NCBI GenBank assembly: GCA_029240815.1
Contig: JARDZO010000101.1
Coordinates: 1 to 17,277 of the forward strand
Origin: Brevibacillus sp.
Lineage (GTDB): Bacteria; Bacillota; Bacilli; Brevibacillales; Brevibacillaceae
DNA length: 17,277 nt
Direction: 5' to 3'
Positions 7,001 through 13,399 of this stretch are shown piece by piece. The notes beneath the pieces were generated by a model. The model worked only from the letters and a program-made list of their open reading frames with translations, did not search any database and was not told the origin of the DNA. The position numbers and the translations under genes were made by a program. How positions within the stretch are numbered: position 1 is the stretch's first letter; each line of letters opens with the position of its first letter.

Positions 7001-7178
7001 CTATGAGAGGCAGGGTTCCACGAGTTACACAAAGAAACTCCGTGGGAAGCTGCCAGAAGAAGGTAGGTGGAAGAGTCAAGGAAGCTGGAGCATTTTCTCC
7101 TTTTCCTCTCCTCCACCACAGCCTCACCGACCATATAACCAGAGAACGCGGGCGCACTTCAACTTCCCGCGTTTTTCT
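7001..7178 (+). ncRNA. Candidate structured small RNA ending in a terminator
   Basis: The gene-free stretch 6966-7197 is highly structured on the + strand. Hairpin 1 (7009-7054) pairs GGCAG with CTGCC, TTCC with GGAA, ACG with CGT and AGTT with AACT, interrupted only by small bulges. Hairpin 2 (7066-7117) closes with GGTGG/CCACC and has an inner GGAG/CTCC stem around a 6-base loop. Hairpin 3 is a perfect terminator, AACGCGGG (7145-7152) with CCCGCGTT (7166-7173), followed by TTTTTCTT. The next gene is convergent, so this is not the leader of a + strand gene. TTGACA occurs at 6963-6968 but has no recognisable -10 at the right distance, so a promoter is uncertain. No known RNA family is recognised. 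It could be a small RNA, a riboswitch left behind by a lost gene, or a folded mobile-element remnant. Confidence 0.4.
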
Positions 7179-7197
7179 TGTTCGTCGCAAGTGGAGT

Positions 7198-7617
7198 TTA
7201 TAGATCCTTTTTCAGATAGTAATGCGTAAACCCGCCTGCATTTTGAATCTCGCCGTATACGTCAAAGCCTAGCTTGCGATAAAAATCCAGCGCTTGAAAG
7301 CATAACGTATCCAGCTTGATGAAATCACACTTTTTTTCTCGTGCGATTTTCTCAGCTTCGGCCATGAGCTTGGTGCCATAGCCTGATGCACGAAGCTCTT
7401 CGTCCACATACAAATAGTGCACCTCCAGCCAGTTCCAACAAATTTCACTGAGGATGCCACCGAATACATTGCCCTGTGGATCTTTTACAAATAGATTTAC
7501 TTCTTGATATCTCCCTTTTAGTTCAGCGGGAAAATGGGCGGCATTAAACTCAACCATTTTGTTTCGGACGTAGGCTTTATCCGTTTGATTCGCTTCAACT
7601 GAAATATGCAATTCCAT
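7198..7617 (-). CDS. GNAT-family N-acetyltransferase
   Basis: This is a 139-aa GCN5-related acetyltransferase that should transfer acetyl from acetyl-CoA to an amine; the acceptor is unknown. Motif A is visible as LYVDEELRASGYGTKLMAEAE (69-89), with the acetyl-CoA-binding R-x-x-G-x-G as RASGYG (76-81). Motif B follows as ALDFYRKLGFDVYGEI (109-123). The reading frame stays open upstream for 91 more codons, but the start is placed at ATG 7617: AAGGAG lies 10 bases ahead, the protein length fits the family, and the upstream residues belong to another, decayed GNAT. The gene is convergent with the cluster to its left and has no clear terminator of its own. Confidence 0.8.
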   Translation of the reverse strand: MELHISVEANQTDKAYVRNKMVEFNAAHFPAELKGRYQEVNLFVKDPQGNVFGGILSEICWNWLEVHYLYVDEELRASGYGTKLMAEAEKIAREKKCDFIKLDTLCFQALDFYRKLGFDVYGEIQNAGGFTHYYLKKDL

Positions 7618-7808
7618 CGGGCGTTTTCTCCTTTTGATACTGTAGTAATCATAAGATTCAAACTCCTTATGCTCGACTGGGAGGTCATGTAAAGAGCAAG
7701 CTAGCGTCATGCCCACTTTTTCTAAGATTCGTTTGGAGGGATGATTTTGAGGATGAACGGTCGTGATGATTTGTACACTGGCCTTGGTCGGCCTTAGTGC
7801 CATACCAA
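7618..7808 (-). pseudogene. C-terminal remnant of a second GNAT acetyltransferase
   Basis: Directly upstream of, and in frame with, the intact GNAT gene lies coding sequence for HPQNHPSKRILEKVGMTLA followed by a hDLP-x-F-x-S-YDYYSI-like tail. This is the typical end of a RimJ/RimL-type acetyltransferase (N-x-x-S-x-x-x-L-E-K-x-G). The N-terminal acetyl-CoA-binding half is absent; upstream residues to 7890 match nothing and have no good start site. The tail reads through into the next gene without a stop codon. I read this as a 5'-truncated gene that decayed after deletion. Confidence 0.65.
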
Positions 7809-8001
7809 ACGTAACTAGCATCGAATGCCAATAATTTGATTTGTTCGTACGGTTTTTCTTTTTACCAGATATGATTTGGAACAGGAACACTTATCATGAT
7901 AGTTATTGAGGGAAATGGGGGGCAAATGTACTCTGCTTGAGTAAATCGGACTGGTTGCAGGTTGTTCCAGGTGTGGAGCAGAGAGCTACGGATACGGTTC
8001 A

Positions 8002-8011
8002 CCTAACGGGC
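8002..8011 (+). repeat. Intergenic CCTAACGGGC motif, copy 1
   Basis: This core lies in the gene-free stretch between the GNAT remnant and the NTF2-like gene (7891-8064). It shares the CTAACGGGC core with the other copies, but its right arm is not recognisable. No other feature is seen in this stretch. Confidence 0.4.
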
Positions 8012-8064
8012 CAAAGTGTCTAACCTCACATTCGCATTTTACAGGCAACGATCTAAACGTACTA

Positions 8065-8496
8065 CTAGCGTGTAGAAGCTTTACAAGCTGAATCTGCTTT
8101 TTTTAATAGATCTGCTCCGAACGGGTGATCTACGATATAGAGCCAGCTACCGTCCTGCTGTTTTCTAACAATCTCCGAAGTGTGGCCTTGGATTTGTATT
8201 TGACTTCCGTCCGCACCTTTTGTTTGAAGGATAAAGTGTGCACGTAGCAAAGCTATATTTTCAAAAGGGATACAATAAATATTTTTCGATATCATGCTGC
8301 CTTGGAATTGCAATAGATCCTCTAGAGTTTTACGAATTTGTTCGATTCCGTGACTAGGATCGCCGTTATGATTAACCAGAATACCATTCGGTTCGTACAA
8401 AGCAAGCAGGTTGTCGATGTCACTTGTGTTGTAGGCGTCTGCAAACGCAGCATTCATATCTTCCGGTTTCATAACAGCTTTATTGGTGGATTTCAC
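8065..8496 (-). CDS. SnoaL/NTF2-like protein (DUF4440/YybH type)
   Basis: This 143-aa soluble protein has the cone-shaped NTF2-like fold pattern: an N-terminal helix (about 9-32, with AFADAYNTSDIDNLLALYEP), a turn carrying G-D-P-S-H-G-I-E-Q-I, a helix, and strands ending in TSEIVRKQQDGSWLYIVDHP. Families with this pattern include polyketide cyclases, isomerases and many proteins of unknown function, so no reaction is claimed. The start is GTG 8496, with AGAGGAG 6 bases upstream; an internal ATG (codon 9) is less well served. It diverges from the HxlR gene across 119 bp, so the HxlR protein probably controls it. Confidence 0.8.
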   Translation of the reverse strand: MKSTNKAVMKPEDMNAAFADAYNTSDIDNLLALYEPNGILVNHNGDPSHGIEQIRKTLEDLLQFQGSMISKNIYCIPFENIALLRAHFILQTKGADGSQIQIQGHTSEIVRKQQDGSWLYIVDHPFGADLLKKADSACKASTR

Positions 8497-8530
8497 AGAA
8501 ATCTCCTCTTTCTTTGGAATAGTTATGTAT

Positions 8531-8588
8531 TTAACTTATCTTAGTCCGAGCAATAATATAAGTACGCAGAAAATGATGACATAGTCAT
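8531..8588. promoter_or_regulatory. Divergent promoter region between NTF2-like and HxlR genes, with palindrome
   Basis: On the + strand TTAACT (8531-8536) and TAATAT (8554-8559), 17 bp apart, make a reasonable promoter for the HxlR gene. ATGAC (8576-8580) and GTCAT (8584-8588) form a perfect 5-3-5 inverted repeat just downstream, a candidate autoregulatory operator. A looser ACTTAT/ATAAGT pair (8534-8562) spans the promoter itself. On the minus strand only a weak TTGCTC box with an ATACAT-like -10 is seen. Confidence 0.4.
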
Positions 8589-8615
8589 AAAAAACTGACC
8601 TATGTGGAGGTAAAG

Positions 8616-8960
8616 ATGCCTTATCAAGACGGGACTTTCGGTTGCCCTGTAGAAGTGGGGCTACAAATGATAAGCGGAAAGTGGAAACCTAAAATCTTAT
8701 ATGTACTGTTTCAGCAAACCAGACGATTCGGTGAACTTCAACGGCTAATTCCCGACATATCCAGGCATGTTCTTACTACGCAACTGCGGGAGTTGGAAGC
8801 AAATAAAATCATTAAACGTACTGCATTTTTGACCGTCCCTCCGAAGGTTGAATACAGCTTAACTGATTTTGGGAAAAGCCTGGAACCCATTCTGGAGCAA
8901 CTGATAAGAGTAGGTGAGCATTACATTTCTTTTCAAAAAAAGGAAGGTATGGAGAAGTGA
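8616..8960 (+). CDS. HxlR-family winged-helix regulator, probable redox/electrophile sensor
   Basis: This is a 114-aa DNA-binding dimer of the HxlR (MarR-like) family. It shows CPVEVGLQMISGKWKPKILY (10-29), RFGELQRLIPDISRHVLTTQ (37-56), LRELEANKIIKR and a beta-wing, VPPKVEYSLTDFGKSL. Cys10 sits at the N-terminal position that senses quinones, disulfide stress or aldehydes in relatives such as YodB and HypR; it is the only cysteine. The start is ATG 8616, with GGAGGT 4 bases ahead. An upstream in-frame GTG (8604) overlaps that ribosome binding site and is rejected. The gene stands divergent to the NTF2-like gene, the usual layout for an HxlR regulator and its target. Sensing is inferred from the family. 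Confidence 0.88.
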   Translation: MPYQDGTFGCPVEVGLQMISGKWKPKILYVLFQQTRRFGELQRLIPDISRHVLTTQLRELEANKIIKRTAFLTVPPKVEYSLTDFGKSLEPILEQLIRVGEHYISFQKKEGMEK

Positions 8961-8962
8961 AA

Positions 8963-8990
8963 TCAACTAACAGGCATTTTAGTTATAAGG
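8963..8990 (+). repeat. Intergenic AACTAACGGGC-type motif, copy 2 (best inverted arms)
   Basis: TCAACTAACAGGCA followed by TTTTAGTTAT, in which AACTA and TAGTT are perfect inverse arms around 10 bases. It lies just after the HxlR stop codon and 20 bases before a terminator hairpin. Five related copies occur in this window. Confidence 0.55.
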
Positions 8991-9010
8991 AATGGATAAC
9001 TATAATAAAG

Positions 9011-9046
9011 AAAACTCGCCCACACTGTGGCGAGTTTTGCTTTTTT
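9011..9046. terminator. Bidirectional terminator between HxlR and SDR genes
   Basis: AAAACTCGCC (9011-9020) pairs perfectly with GGCGAGTTTT (9029-9038) across an 8-base loop. The + strand continues GCTTTTTT; the minus strand reads GTTTTCTTT. It can end both the HxlR transcript and the convergent MerR-SDR transcript. Confidence 0.85.
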
Positions 9047-9129
9047 CATGCCAATTCGAAGTCAAAACAACTGTCATCTTTTTGATATCAAGCACCTACA
9101 CAATGGTAGCATCTTTTTCGTAAGTGTAG

Positions 9130-9891
9130 TTATTCAATAGTGTTTTTCATTGCCTTATACATATTTTCAACATGTTCGTCGACTTCATCTCGTGACATGC
9201 GTAAGCGATTCACAGAAGTACCATATCCAATTTCCTTTTTACCCTCTTCTAATCCTTTGAATATTCCATCTGCGAAGGCATCCAATGGTTCTCCATGCGT
9301 ATGCAGCCCAGCTCCACCTAAATCTGTATTCACTGCCGGAGGAGCAACTTCAATTACTTCTACAGACGTATCAGAAAGTTGGTGTCTTAGACTCATTGTA
9401 AAGGAATGAAGCGCCGCTTTCGTTGCTGAATAAATCGGAGCAATCGCAAACGGTGTAAAAGCTAACCCAGATGTCACGTTAATGATAGTCGCTTCTTCTT
9501 TTGTTGCAAAAAACGGAGCGAACAGCAGAGAGAGATGGAAAGGTGCTTCAATGTTAGTTGTGATTTCTTTACTGAAATAACCCCAATTGTTCTTCGTATC
9601 CGCTTTTAACACATTAAAGCGTTGTTGGATCCCTGCATTGTTAACTAACACATTCACTTCTGGATAGTTCGCTGTTACCCAATCAAACAATGCTACACGT
9701 TCGGATTCAATATCCAAATCATTTACACAAGTAATAAGGCTAGGGATTTTTTCTTTCGCATTTTGAAGTACATGTTCCCGTCGTCCACAAACAATGACTT
9801 TATTTCCAGCTTTTATAAAGCGTTCTGCAAAAGCTAATCCTATTCCAGAACTTCCGCCTGTAACAAGTATTGTATTTCCTGAAAGTTTCAT
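9130..9891 (-). CDS. Short-chain dehydrogenase/reductase, DltE-like
   Basis: This 253-aa NAD(P)-dependent oxidoreductase of the classical SDR type probably acts on a carbonyl or alcohol in the cytoplasm. The cofactor motif TGGSSGIG is at 11-18, NNAG at 84-87, and the catalytic tetrad is Asn113 (TNIEAP), Ser141 (NVTSG), Tyr154 and Lys158 (YSATK). The substrate loop follows after APPAVNTDLGG (183-193). The arrangement resembles the DltE-like SDR branch. ATG 9891 has GAGGAA 6-7 bases upstream. It lies 46 bp downstream of the MerR gene on the same strand, so it is very likely the target and co-transcribed partner of that regulator. By analogy to AdhR-controlled genes it may help detoxify reactive aldehydes, but that is inference. 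Confidence 0.9.
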   Translation of the reverse strand: MKLSGNTILVTGGSSGIGLAFAERFIKAGNKVIVCGRREHVLQNAKEKIPSLITCVNDLDIESERVALFDWVTANYPEVNVLVNNAGIQQRFNVLKADTKNNWGYFSKEITTNIEAPFHLSLLFAPFFATKEEATIINVTSGLAFTPFAIAPIYSATKAALHSFTMSLRHQLSDTSVEVIEVAPPAVNTDLGGAGLHTHGEPLDAFADGIFKGLEEGKKEIGYGTSVNRLRMSRDEVDEHVENMYKAMKNTIE

Positions 9892-9937
9892 TGTTAGTTC
9901 CTCTTCTCCATCATTTTCTTAGTTAATGCCCAGCTTG

Positions 9938-10315
9938 TCATACTTCTTTTCTTTCCTGAGTACGTTTTGTATAACGTGTAATTTTCACGTCGATTCCTTT
10001 TATGGATTCGGTCATCAACGAAATTTCAGCTAGCACATCTTGCTTGTGATTCTTCATCATCTCAAGTCGGAGTTCAATGGTAGCATCTCCTTCTACAACC
10101 CAATCAATATATTGCTTAATACCACTTATTGGCATGTGCGTGTTTTTTAAACATATAACGGTTTCAAGGAGCGCAATTTGATCTTCTGAAAATAACCGCC
10201 TTCCAGCTTCATCACGCTCGATTAGTGGTAGCAGTCCTTTTTTTTCATAATAGCGTAACGTTGATTCTGGAATATTGAATTTGGTAGCCGCTTCGCTAAT
10301 GGAACAATACTTCAT
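9938..10315 (-). CDS. MerR-family regulator, AdhR/NmlR-like with conserved Cys
   Basis: This 125-aa activator has the MerR winged HTH: SISEAATKFNIPESTLRYYE (5-24), KGLLP and RLFSEDQIALLETVICLKN. A dimerisation helix follows (about 78-118). Cys55 in VICLKNTHMPISGIKQY aligns with the single cysteine that senses aldehydes in B. subtilis AdhR (FIKCMRNAGLS...); Cys4 is the only other one. The start is ATG 10315, with GGAGGT 6 bases upstream. The promoter in front has the long spacer on which MerR proteins act, so the gene is expected to be autoregulated together with the SDR behind it. The inducer is an inference from the Cys position; a metal sensor is unlikely, as the C-terminal metal-loop cysteines are missing. 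Confidence 0.9.
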   Translation of the reverse strand: MKYCSISEAATKFNIPESTLRYYEKKGLLPLIERDEAGRRLFSEDQIALLETVICLKNTHMPISGIKQYIDWVVEGDATIELRLEMMKNHKQDVLAEISLMTESIKGIDVKITRYTKRTQERKEV

Positions 10316-10355
10316 CTGGAGACCTCCAAATTTAATCTTTCTTGTCGACAGGGAT

Positions 10356-10386
10356 ATGATACGACTTAAACCATGGTTTAAGTCAA
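10356..10386 (-). promoter_or_regulatory. MerR-type promoter with 19-bp spacer and 22-bp perfect palindrome
   Basis: On the minus strand, TTGACT (10386-10381) and TATCAT (10361-10356) are separated by exactly 19 bp, the abnormal spacing that MerR activators correct by DNA distortion. The spacer and part of the -35 form a perfect 22-bp palindrome (10363-10384) with half site GACTTAAACCA. The start codon is about 40 bases downstream. This is as clear as such a site gets without experiment. Confidence 0.88.
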
Positions 10387-10410
10387 CTCTGAAGTTTTAA
10401 GCATTTTGAA

Positions 10411-10436
10411 CGAACGGGTTCGATAACTCAATAAAA
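10411..10436 (+). repeat. Intergenic AACGGG-type motif, copy 3 (diverged)
   Basis: CGAACGGGTTCGATAACTC followed by AATAAAA. It resembles the other copies in the ACGGG core, the AACT-like arm and the trailing AATAAA, and is followed after 7 bases by a terminator hairpin. It is the weakest match in its left arm. Confidence 0.4.
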
Positions 10437-10443
10437 CATGAAG

Positions 10444-10476
10444 AACGGCAGCCTTCGTAATAGGATGCCGTTTTCT
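10444..10476 (+). terminator. Orphan intrinsic terminator hairpin
   Basis: ACGGCA plus CCT (10445-10453, with one bulged G) pairs with AGG plus TGCCGT, followed by TTTTC. No + strand gene lies immediately upstream: the MerR promoter fires the other way. The hairpin may be part of the repeat unit in front of it or a relic of a lost gene. Confidence 0.5.
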
Positions 10477-10504
10477 CAACTAACGGGCGGATAGCTTAAT
10501 AAAC
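10476..10504 (+). repeat. Intergenic AACTAACGGGC-type motif, copy 4
   Basis: TCAACTAACGGGCGGATAGC then TTAATAAAC. It is close to the inferred consensus, with AACTA and TAGCT arms. It begins inside the T-run of the preceding orphan terminator, making a tandem with copy 3. No hairpin follows this copy. Confidence 0.5.
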
Positions 10505-10584
10505 AAATGAAAGGAACAAGTAATATTATGTGTAATAGCGAAGAATCGGATAAAATGTGATGTATGTGAAGGAGGTACAGTATT

Positions 10585-11121
10585 ATGAAAAAGTTGTATT
10601 CAGCTCTTTTTATCTGTACATTAATCGCATTTGCATTAATCGGGTGTACAGACTACGGACTTACAAATAAGCAAGTCGTGGAACAAGATAGTAAACCTAC
10701 TGTTAATCACAGTTCCAATTCATACGTAAATGCCCAGTATGGTTTTAGTTTTTCTTTACCAGAGAGTTGGAAAGATTATTCGATTGTAACAGGTACATGG
10801 GAGGGCTTAGCTGTAGGAAGTGAGACTGGTGAAACAATTGTGGAAACTGGCCCACTGATTTCCATCAGACATCCTCAGTGGACTTCTCAAAACCAACGGC
10901 AGGATATTCCCATCATGATATTTACTCTTGATCAATGGGACTCGCTTTTGAAGGGAAAGTTCCATATCGGAGCAGCTCCTGTTGGACCTAAGGAGCTTGG
11001 TCGCAACAGTAATTATGTTTTTGCACTGCCTGCTCGTTATAACTACGCATTCCCCCAAGGATATGAAGAGGTGGAAGAGATATTAAAAGAGAATCCTCTT
11101 CATGCAACTCAAAATAAATAA
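10585..11121 (+). CDS. Lipoprotein of unknown function (PsbP-like fold possible)
   Basis: This 178-aa protein has a lipoprotein signal: MKK, a hydrophobic stretch, and lipobox ALIGC with Cys21, so it should be anchored on the outer membrane face. After a polar linker (about 28-45) comes YGFSFSLPESWKDYSI (51-66), a pattern common to small Gram-positive lipoproteins with a PsbP/Mog1-like core, where an S-x-P-x-x-W turn follows the first strand. The rest (ETGPLISIRHPQW, IPIMIFTLDQWDSL, and a C-terminal PARYNYAFPQGYEEVEEIL) looks like a complete domain. The start is ATG 10585 with GGAGG 10 bases upstream. It has its own terminator and no obvious operon partner. I cannot name a function. Confidence 0.75.
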   Translation: MKKLYSALFICTLIAFALIGCTDYGLTNKQVVEQDSKPTVNHSSNSYVNAQYGFSFSLPESWKDYSIVTGTWEGLAVGSETGETIVETGPLISIRHPQWTSQNQRQDIPIMIFTLDQWDSLLKGKFHIGAAPVGPKELGRNSNYVFALPARYNYAFPQGYEEVEEILKENPLHATQNK

Positions 11122-11141
11122 GGCGTTGATAAGCGAGAAAG

Positions 11142-11178
11142 AGAAGCAGCAACCATGTGCTGTTCTTTTGTTTTTATT
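11142..11178 (+). terminator. Probable terminator after the lipoprotein gene
   Basis: GAA plus CAGCA, with one bulged G, pairs with TGCTG plus TTC around a short loop (about 11142-11165). It is followed by TTTTGTTTTT. The stem is modest but the T-run is long. Confidence 0.6.
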
Positions 11179-11274
11179 GAAGCCAACTATTGTTTTACCT
11201 TCCATTAGATTGGGGTATATAAGAACCATATTTGCTAATAAAACACAATGATTATAGTTAGGGGGGTGCCAAGT

Positions 11275-12819
11275 TTGGTAATGATTTGTAAACGTCTGAT
11301 AGTGGGGAGCGTTATTGCGATCGCTATGCTGATAGCGGGGCAAACAGATGTATTGTCAGCGTCCGCAGCTTCACCGATCTATTTTGTAGCGACGAAAGGG
11401 AATGATACCAATCCAGGAACCATAAACGCTCCATGGAAAACACTCCAGCATGCTGCTGATGTCGCCGAACCGGGAAGTACTGTGTATGTAAGAGGAGGAG
11501 TATACAAGCAGAAGCTTAAAATCACCCGTTCGGGATCAGTCGAGGAAGGCCCGATAACATTCGCCAGCTATGCAAAGGAAAAGGCAATCATGGATGGCAG
11601 AGGTCTTCAAGTGGATGAACTTCAAGGTCTTGTAGAGATTGAGGACGCCAGCTATATCACGATAAAAGGATTTGAAATTCGTAATTTTAAGACATCGAAA
11701 AAAGATCATGTACCTGTCGGAATCTTAGTTCACGGCGCTGGCAGTCACATCGACATCCTCAACAACAAAGTTCATGACATTCAAAATACCGCGAAACCAT
11801 CAGGCAGTGACCTTCTAGGTCGGGATGCTCATGGTATCGCGGTATACGGAACAAAAGCACCTGCCTCGATCAACAACGTAACGATAGATGGGAATGAACT
11901 GTACGAGCTGGTGCTCGGTTCAAGTGAATCGCTTGTGTTAAATGGCAATGTGGATACGTTTTCCGTAACAAACAATCTGGTGCATGATAACGACAACCTC
12001 GGTATCGTTCTAATAGGATTTGAAGGCGTATCACCGGACGACGCATATGACCAAACGAGAAATGGTGTCGTCAGCGGAAATAAAGTATACAATAACACAT
12101 CTAACAAAAACCCTTCTTACGGAAGGTCACTTCCAAATGATAGTAACGGAGCTGGCGGTATTTACGTGGATGGAGGGAAAGACAGCGTCATCGAGCGAAA
12201 CTATTCCTATAAAAATGACATTGGTATAGAAATTGCCAGCGAGCACGCAGGAGGATCCGCCAGCAACATTACGGTTCGCAGCAACATGATATATAGTAAC
12301 CGCTATACGGGAATTGCAATGGGCGGCTATGATAGCGACAGAGGATCAACATATGACAGCAGAGTAATTAACAATACCCTCTATATGAACAACACATTGA
12401 ACGATGGAAGCGGCCAAATATTGCTGCAATACGATACCAGGAATAATGTCATTCAAAATAATATCATTGTGGGAAACCAATCAAACGTCCTCATCTATAA
12501 TGAGTACACAGAGAACGAAGGTAATGTGGTTGATTACAACTTGTATTACGTTACAGATGGAAGTGATGAGGCCACATGGATTTGGAAAAACGAGGAGTAC
12601 ACAGGGTTTCGCGATTACCAAAAAAGCTCGGGGAACGATGAACATTCTATCTTTGGCGATCCCAAATTCGTAAAAGCATCGAAAGGCGATTTTCACATAA
12701 GAGCCACTTCTGGAGCAATTGATGCAGGCTATATGGATGATTCCCTCACAGGGAGTCTCGACATTGACGGTCAGGACAGAGTGAAGGACGTAACAGTAAA
12801 CATAGGTGCAGATGAATAA
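11275..12819 (+). CDS. Secreted right-handed parallel beta-helix protein with DUF1565-type N-terminus
   Basis: The 514-aa exported protein has a signal peptide (about 1-33: KR, a long hydrophobic core, cleavage near SASAAS). It then shows the entry sequence of many polysaccharide lyases and related beta-helix proteins: YFVATKGNDTNPGTINAPWK, TLQHAADVAEPGSTVYVRGG, VY. The rest is a run of beta-helix coils rich in asparagine ladders (IDILNNKVHDI, VTIDGNELYEL, FSVTNNLVHDN, GVVSGNKVYNN, IERNYSYKND, ITVRSNMIYSN, RVINNTLYMNN, VIQNNIIVGN). It ends with an AIDAGY...DIDGQDR...IGADE motif common to this group. The probable role is binding or cleaving a polysaccharide outside the cell; no lyase catalytic residues can be assigned. 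TTG 11275 is chosen because AGGGGGG lies 8 bases ahead; ATG 11248 has no site. TTTTAC and TATATA, 17 bp apart (11193-11221), may be the promoter. Confidence 0.85.
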   Translation: MVMICKRLIVGSVIAIAMLIAGQTDVLSASAASPIYFVATKGNDTNPGTINAPWKTLQHAADVAEPGSTVYVRGGVYKQKLKITRSGSVEEGPITFASYAKEKAIMDGRGLQVDELQGLVEIEDASYITIKGFEIRNFKTSKKDHVPVGILVHGAGSHIDILNNKVHDIQNTAKPSGSDLLGRDAHGIAVYGTKAPASINNVTIDGNELYELVLGSSESLVLNGNVDTFSVTNNLVHDNDNLGIVLIGFEGVSPDDAYDQTRNGVVSGNKVYNNTSNKNPSYGRSLPNDSNGAGGIYVDGGKDSVIERNYSYKNDIGIEIASEHAGGSASNITVRSNMIYSNRYTGIAMGGYDSDRGSTYDSRVINNTLYMNNTLNDGSGQILLQYDTRNNVIQNNIIVGNQSNVLIYNEYTENEGNVVDYNLYYVTDGSDEATWIWKNEEYTGFRDYQKSSGNDEHSIFGDPKFVKASKGDFHIRATSGAIDAGYMDDSLTGSLDIDGQDRVKDVTVNIGADE

Positions 12820-12847
12820 CGAATAATAAGCGATATGCTCGAAAAGA

Positions 12848-12890
12848 AATAACAGATCCTGACTTCACGTTGTCAGGGTCTGTTATTCAT
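12848..12890 (+). terminator. Long-stem terminator after the beta-helix gene
   Basis: A 16-bp stem (AATAACAG...CTGAC with GTCAG...CTGTTATT, one G-T wobble) has an 8-base loop and starts 29 bases after the stop codon. The following T-run is weak (TTATTCATATTAT). A second perfect hairpin, GGCTGC/GCAGCC, follows at 12898-12919 without T residues. Confidence 0.75.
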
Positions 12891-12922
12891 ATTATAGGCT
12901 GCCGGTTTATTCAGCAGCCACC

Positions 12923-12943
12923 ATCAACTAACGGACAGGTTTG
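12923..12943 (+). repeat. Intergenic AACTAACGGAC-type motif, copy 5
   Basis: ATCAACTAACGGACAGGTTT, close to copies 2 and 4. A CGGCG/CGCCG hairpin with flanking A and T runs begins a few bases later. Confidence 0.5.
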
Positions 12944-12974
12944 TAAAAAAGCCGGCGAATACGCCGACTTTTGG
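12944..12974 (-). terminator. Terminator for the minus-strand SDR remnant
   Basis: CGGCG (12953-12957) pairs with CGCCG around AATA, extended by AAAAG/CTTTT across one mismatch. Read on the minus strand it ends in CTTTTTTAC, so it would terminate transcription coming from the broken SDR gene. The + strand side is weaker. Confidence 0.65.
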
Positions 12975-13000
12975 TTCATCAGTGTTTTGAATCTAGCTTT

Positions 13001-13199
13001 TTAAATAGCTTGTAGAGTGGGCCTGATCGTAATTTCGTTCACTCCGGACTCCTCTGGTTCTTGTATAGCGTATGCAATCGCTCTGGCGACACTGTATGGG
13101 GAAATCGCCATGCCGTTGTTCTGAGTAATCATATCCCTGTATTCTAGAGGAAGGCTACCGATCGCCGTATCCGTGGCTGTCATACCCGGAGATATGTTA
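13001..13199 (-). pseudogene. C-terminal third of a short-chain dehydrogenase, N-terminus lost
   Basis: The minus strand encodes TNISPGMTATDTAIG, then MAISPYSVARAIAYAIQEPE and VNEITIRPTLQAI, ending at TAA 13001. This is the standard end of SDRs of the kind whose last part reads ISPGxxxTxL, ISPxDVARAI-x-Y-A-I-x-Q-P and VNEIxIRPTxQ. The cofactor motif, NNAG and YxxxK are all missing. Upstream of about 13199 the frame runs into antisense of the TetR remnant and is not SDR-like. The reading frame of the surviving part is intact, which suggests a fairly recent deletion. Confidence 0.8.
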
Positions 13200-13207
13200 G
13201 TATCGAT

Positions 13208-13399
13208 ATGCAGGGGATTAATAAGAGAATGGATCAAGAACTGATCATTAATTTTATGGCCTCGGCCTTCGTTGGAACGGTAGAATGGTGGATTCTGAAC
13301 CAAATGCCGCACTCACCGCAAGCTATGGCCGAGCAACTAGCGGAATTGTTTACAAGGAATCATATTTTTTCGGAGTACGAAGACCTAAGAAAGGACTAA
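13208..13399 (+). pseudogene. C-terminal remnant of a TetR-family regulator
   Basis: The + strand reads LIINFMASAFVGTVEWWILN then QMPHSPQAMAEQLAELFTRN and a short tail, ending at TAA 13397-13399. F-x-x-x-A-x-x-G-x-x-x-W-W-x-x-x-x-M-P-x-S-P-x-x-M-A-x-x-L is the characteristic last two helices of TetR regulators. The N-terminal DNA-binding domain and most of the ligand domain are absent, and no ribosome binding site serves the ATG at 13208. Its 5' edge abuts the 5' edge of the SDR remnant on the other strand. Confidence 0.75.
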
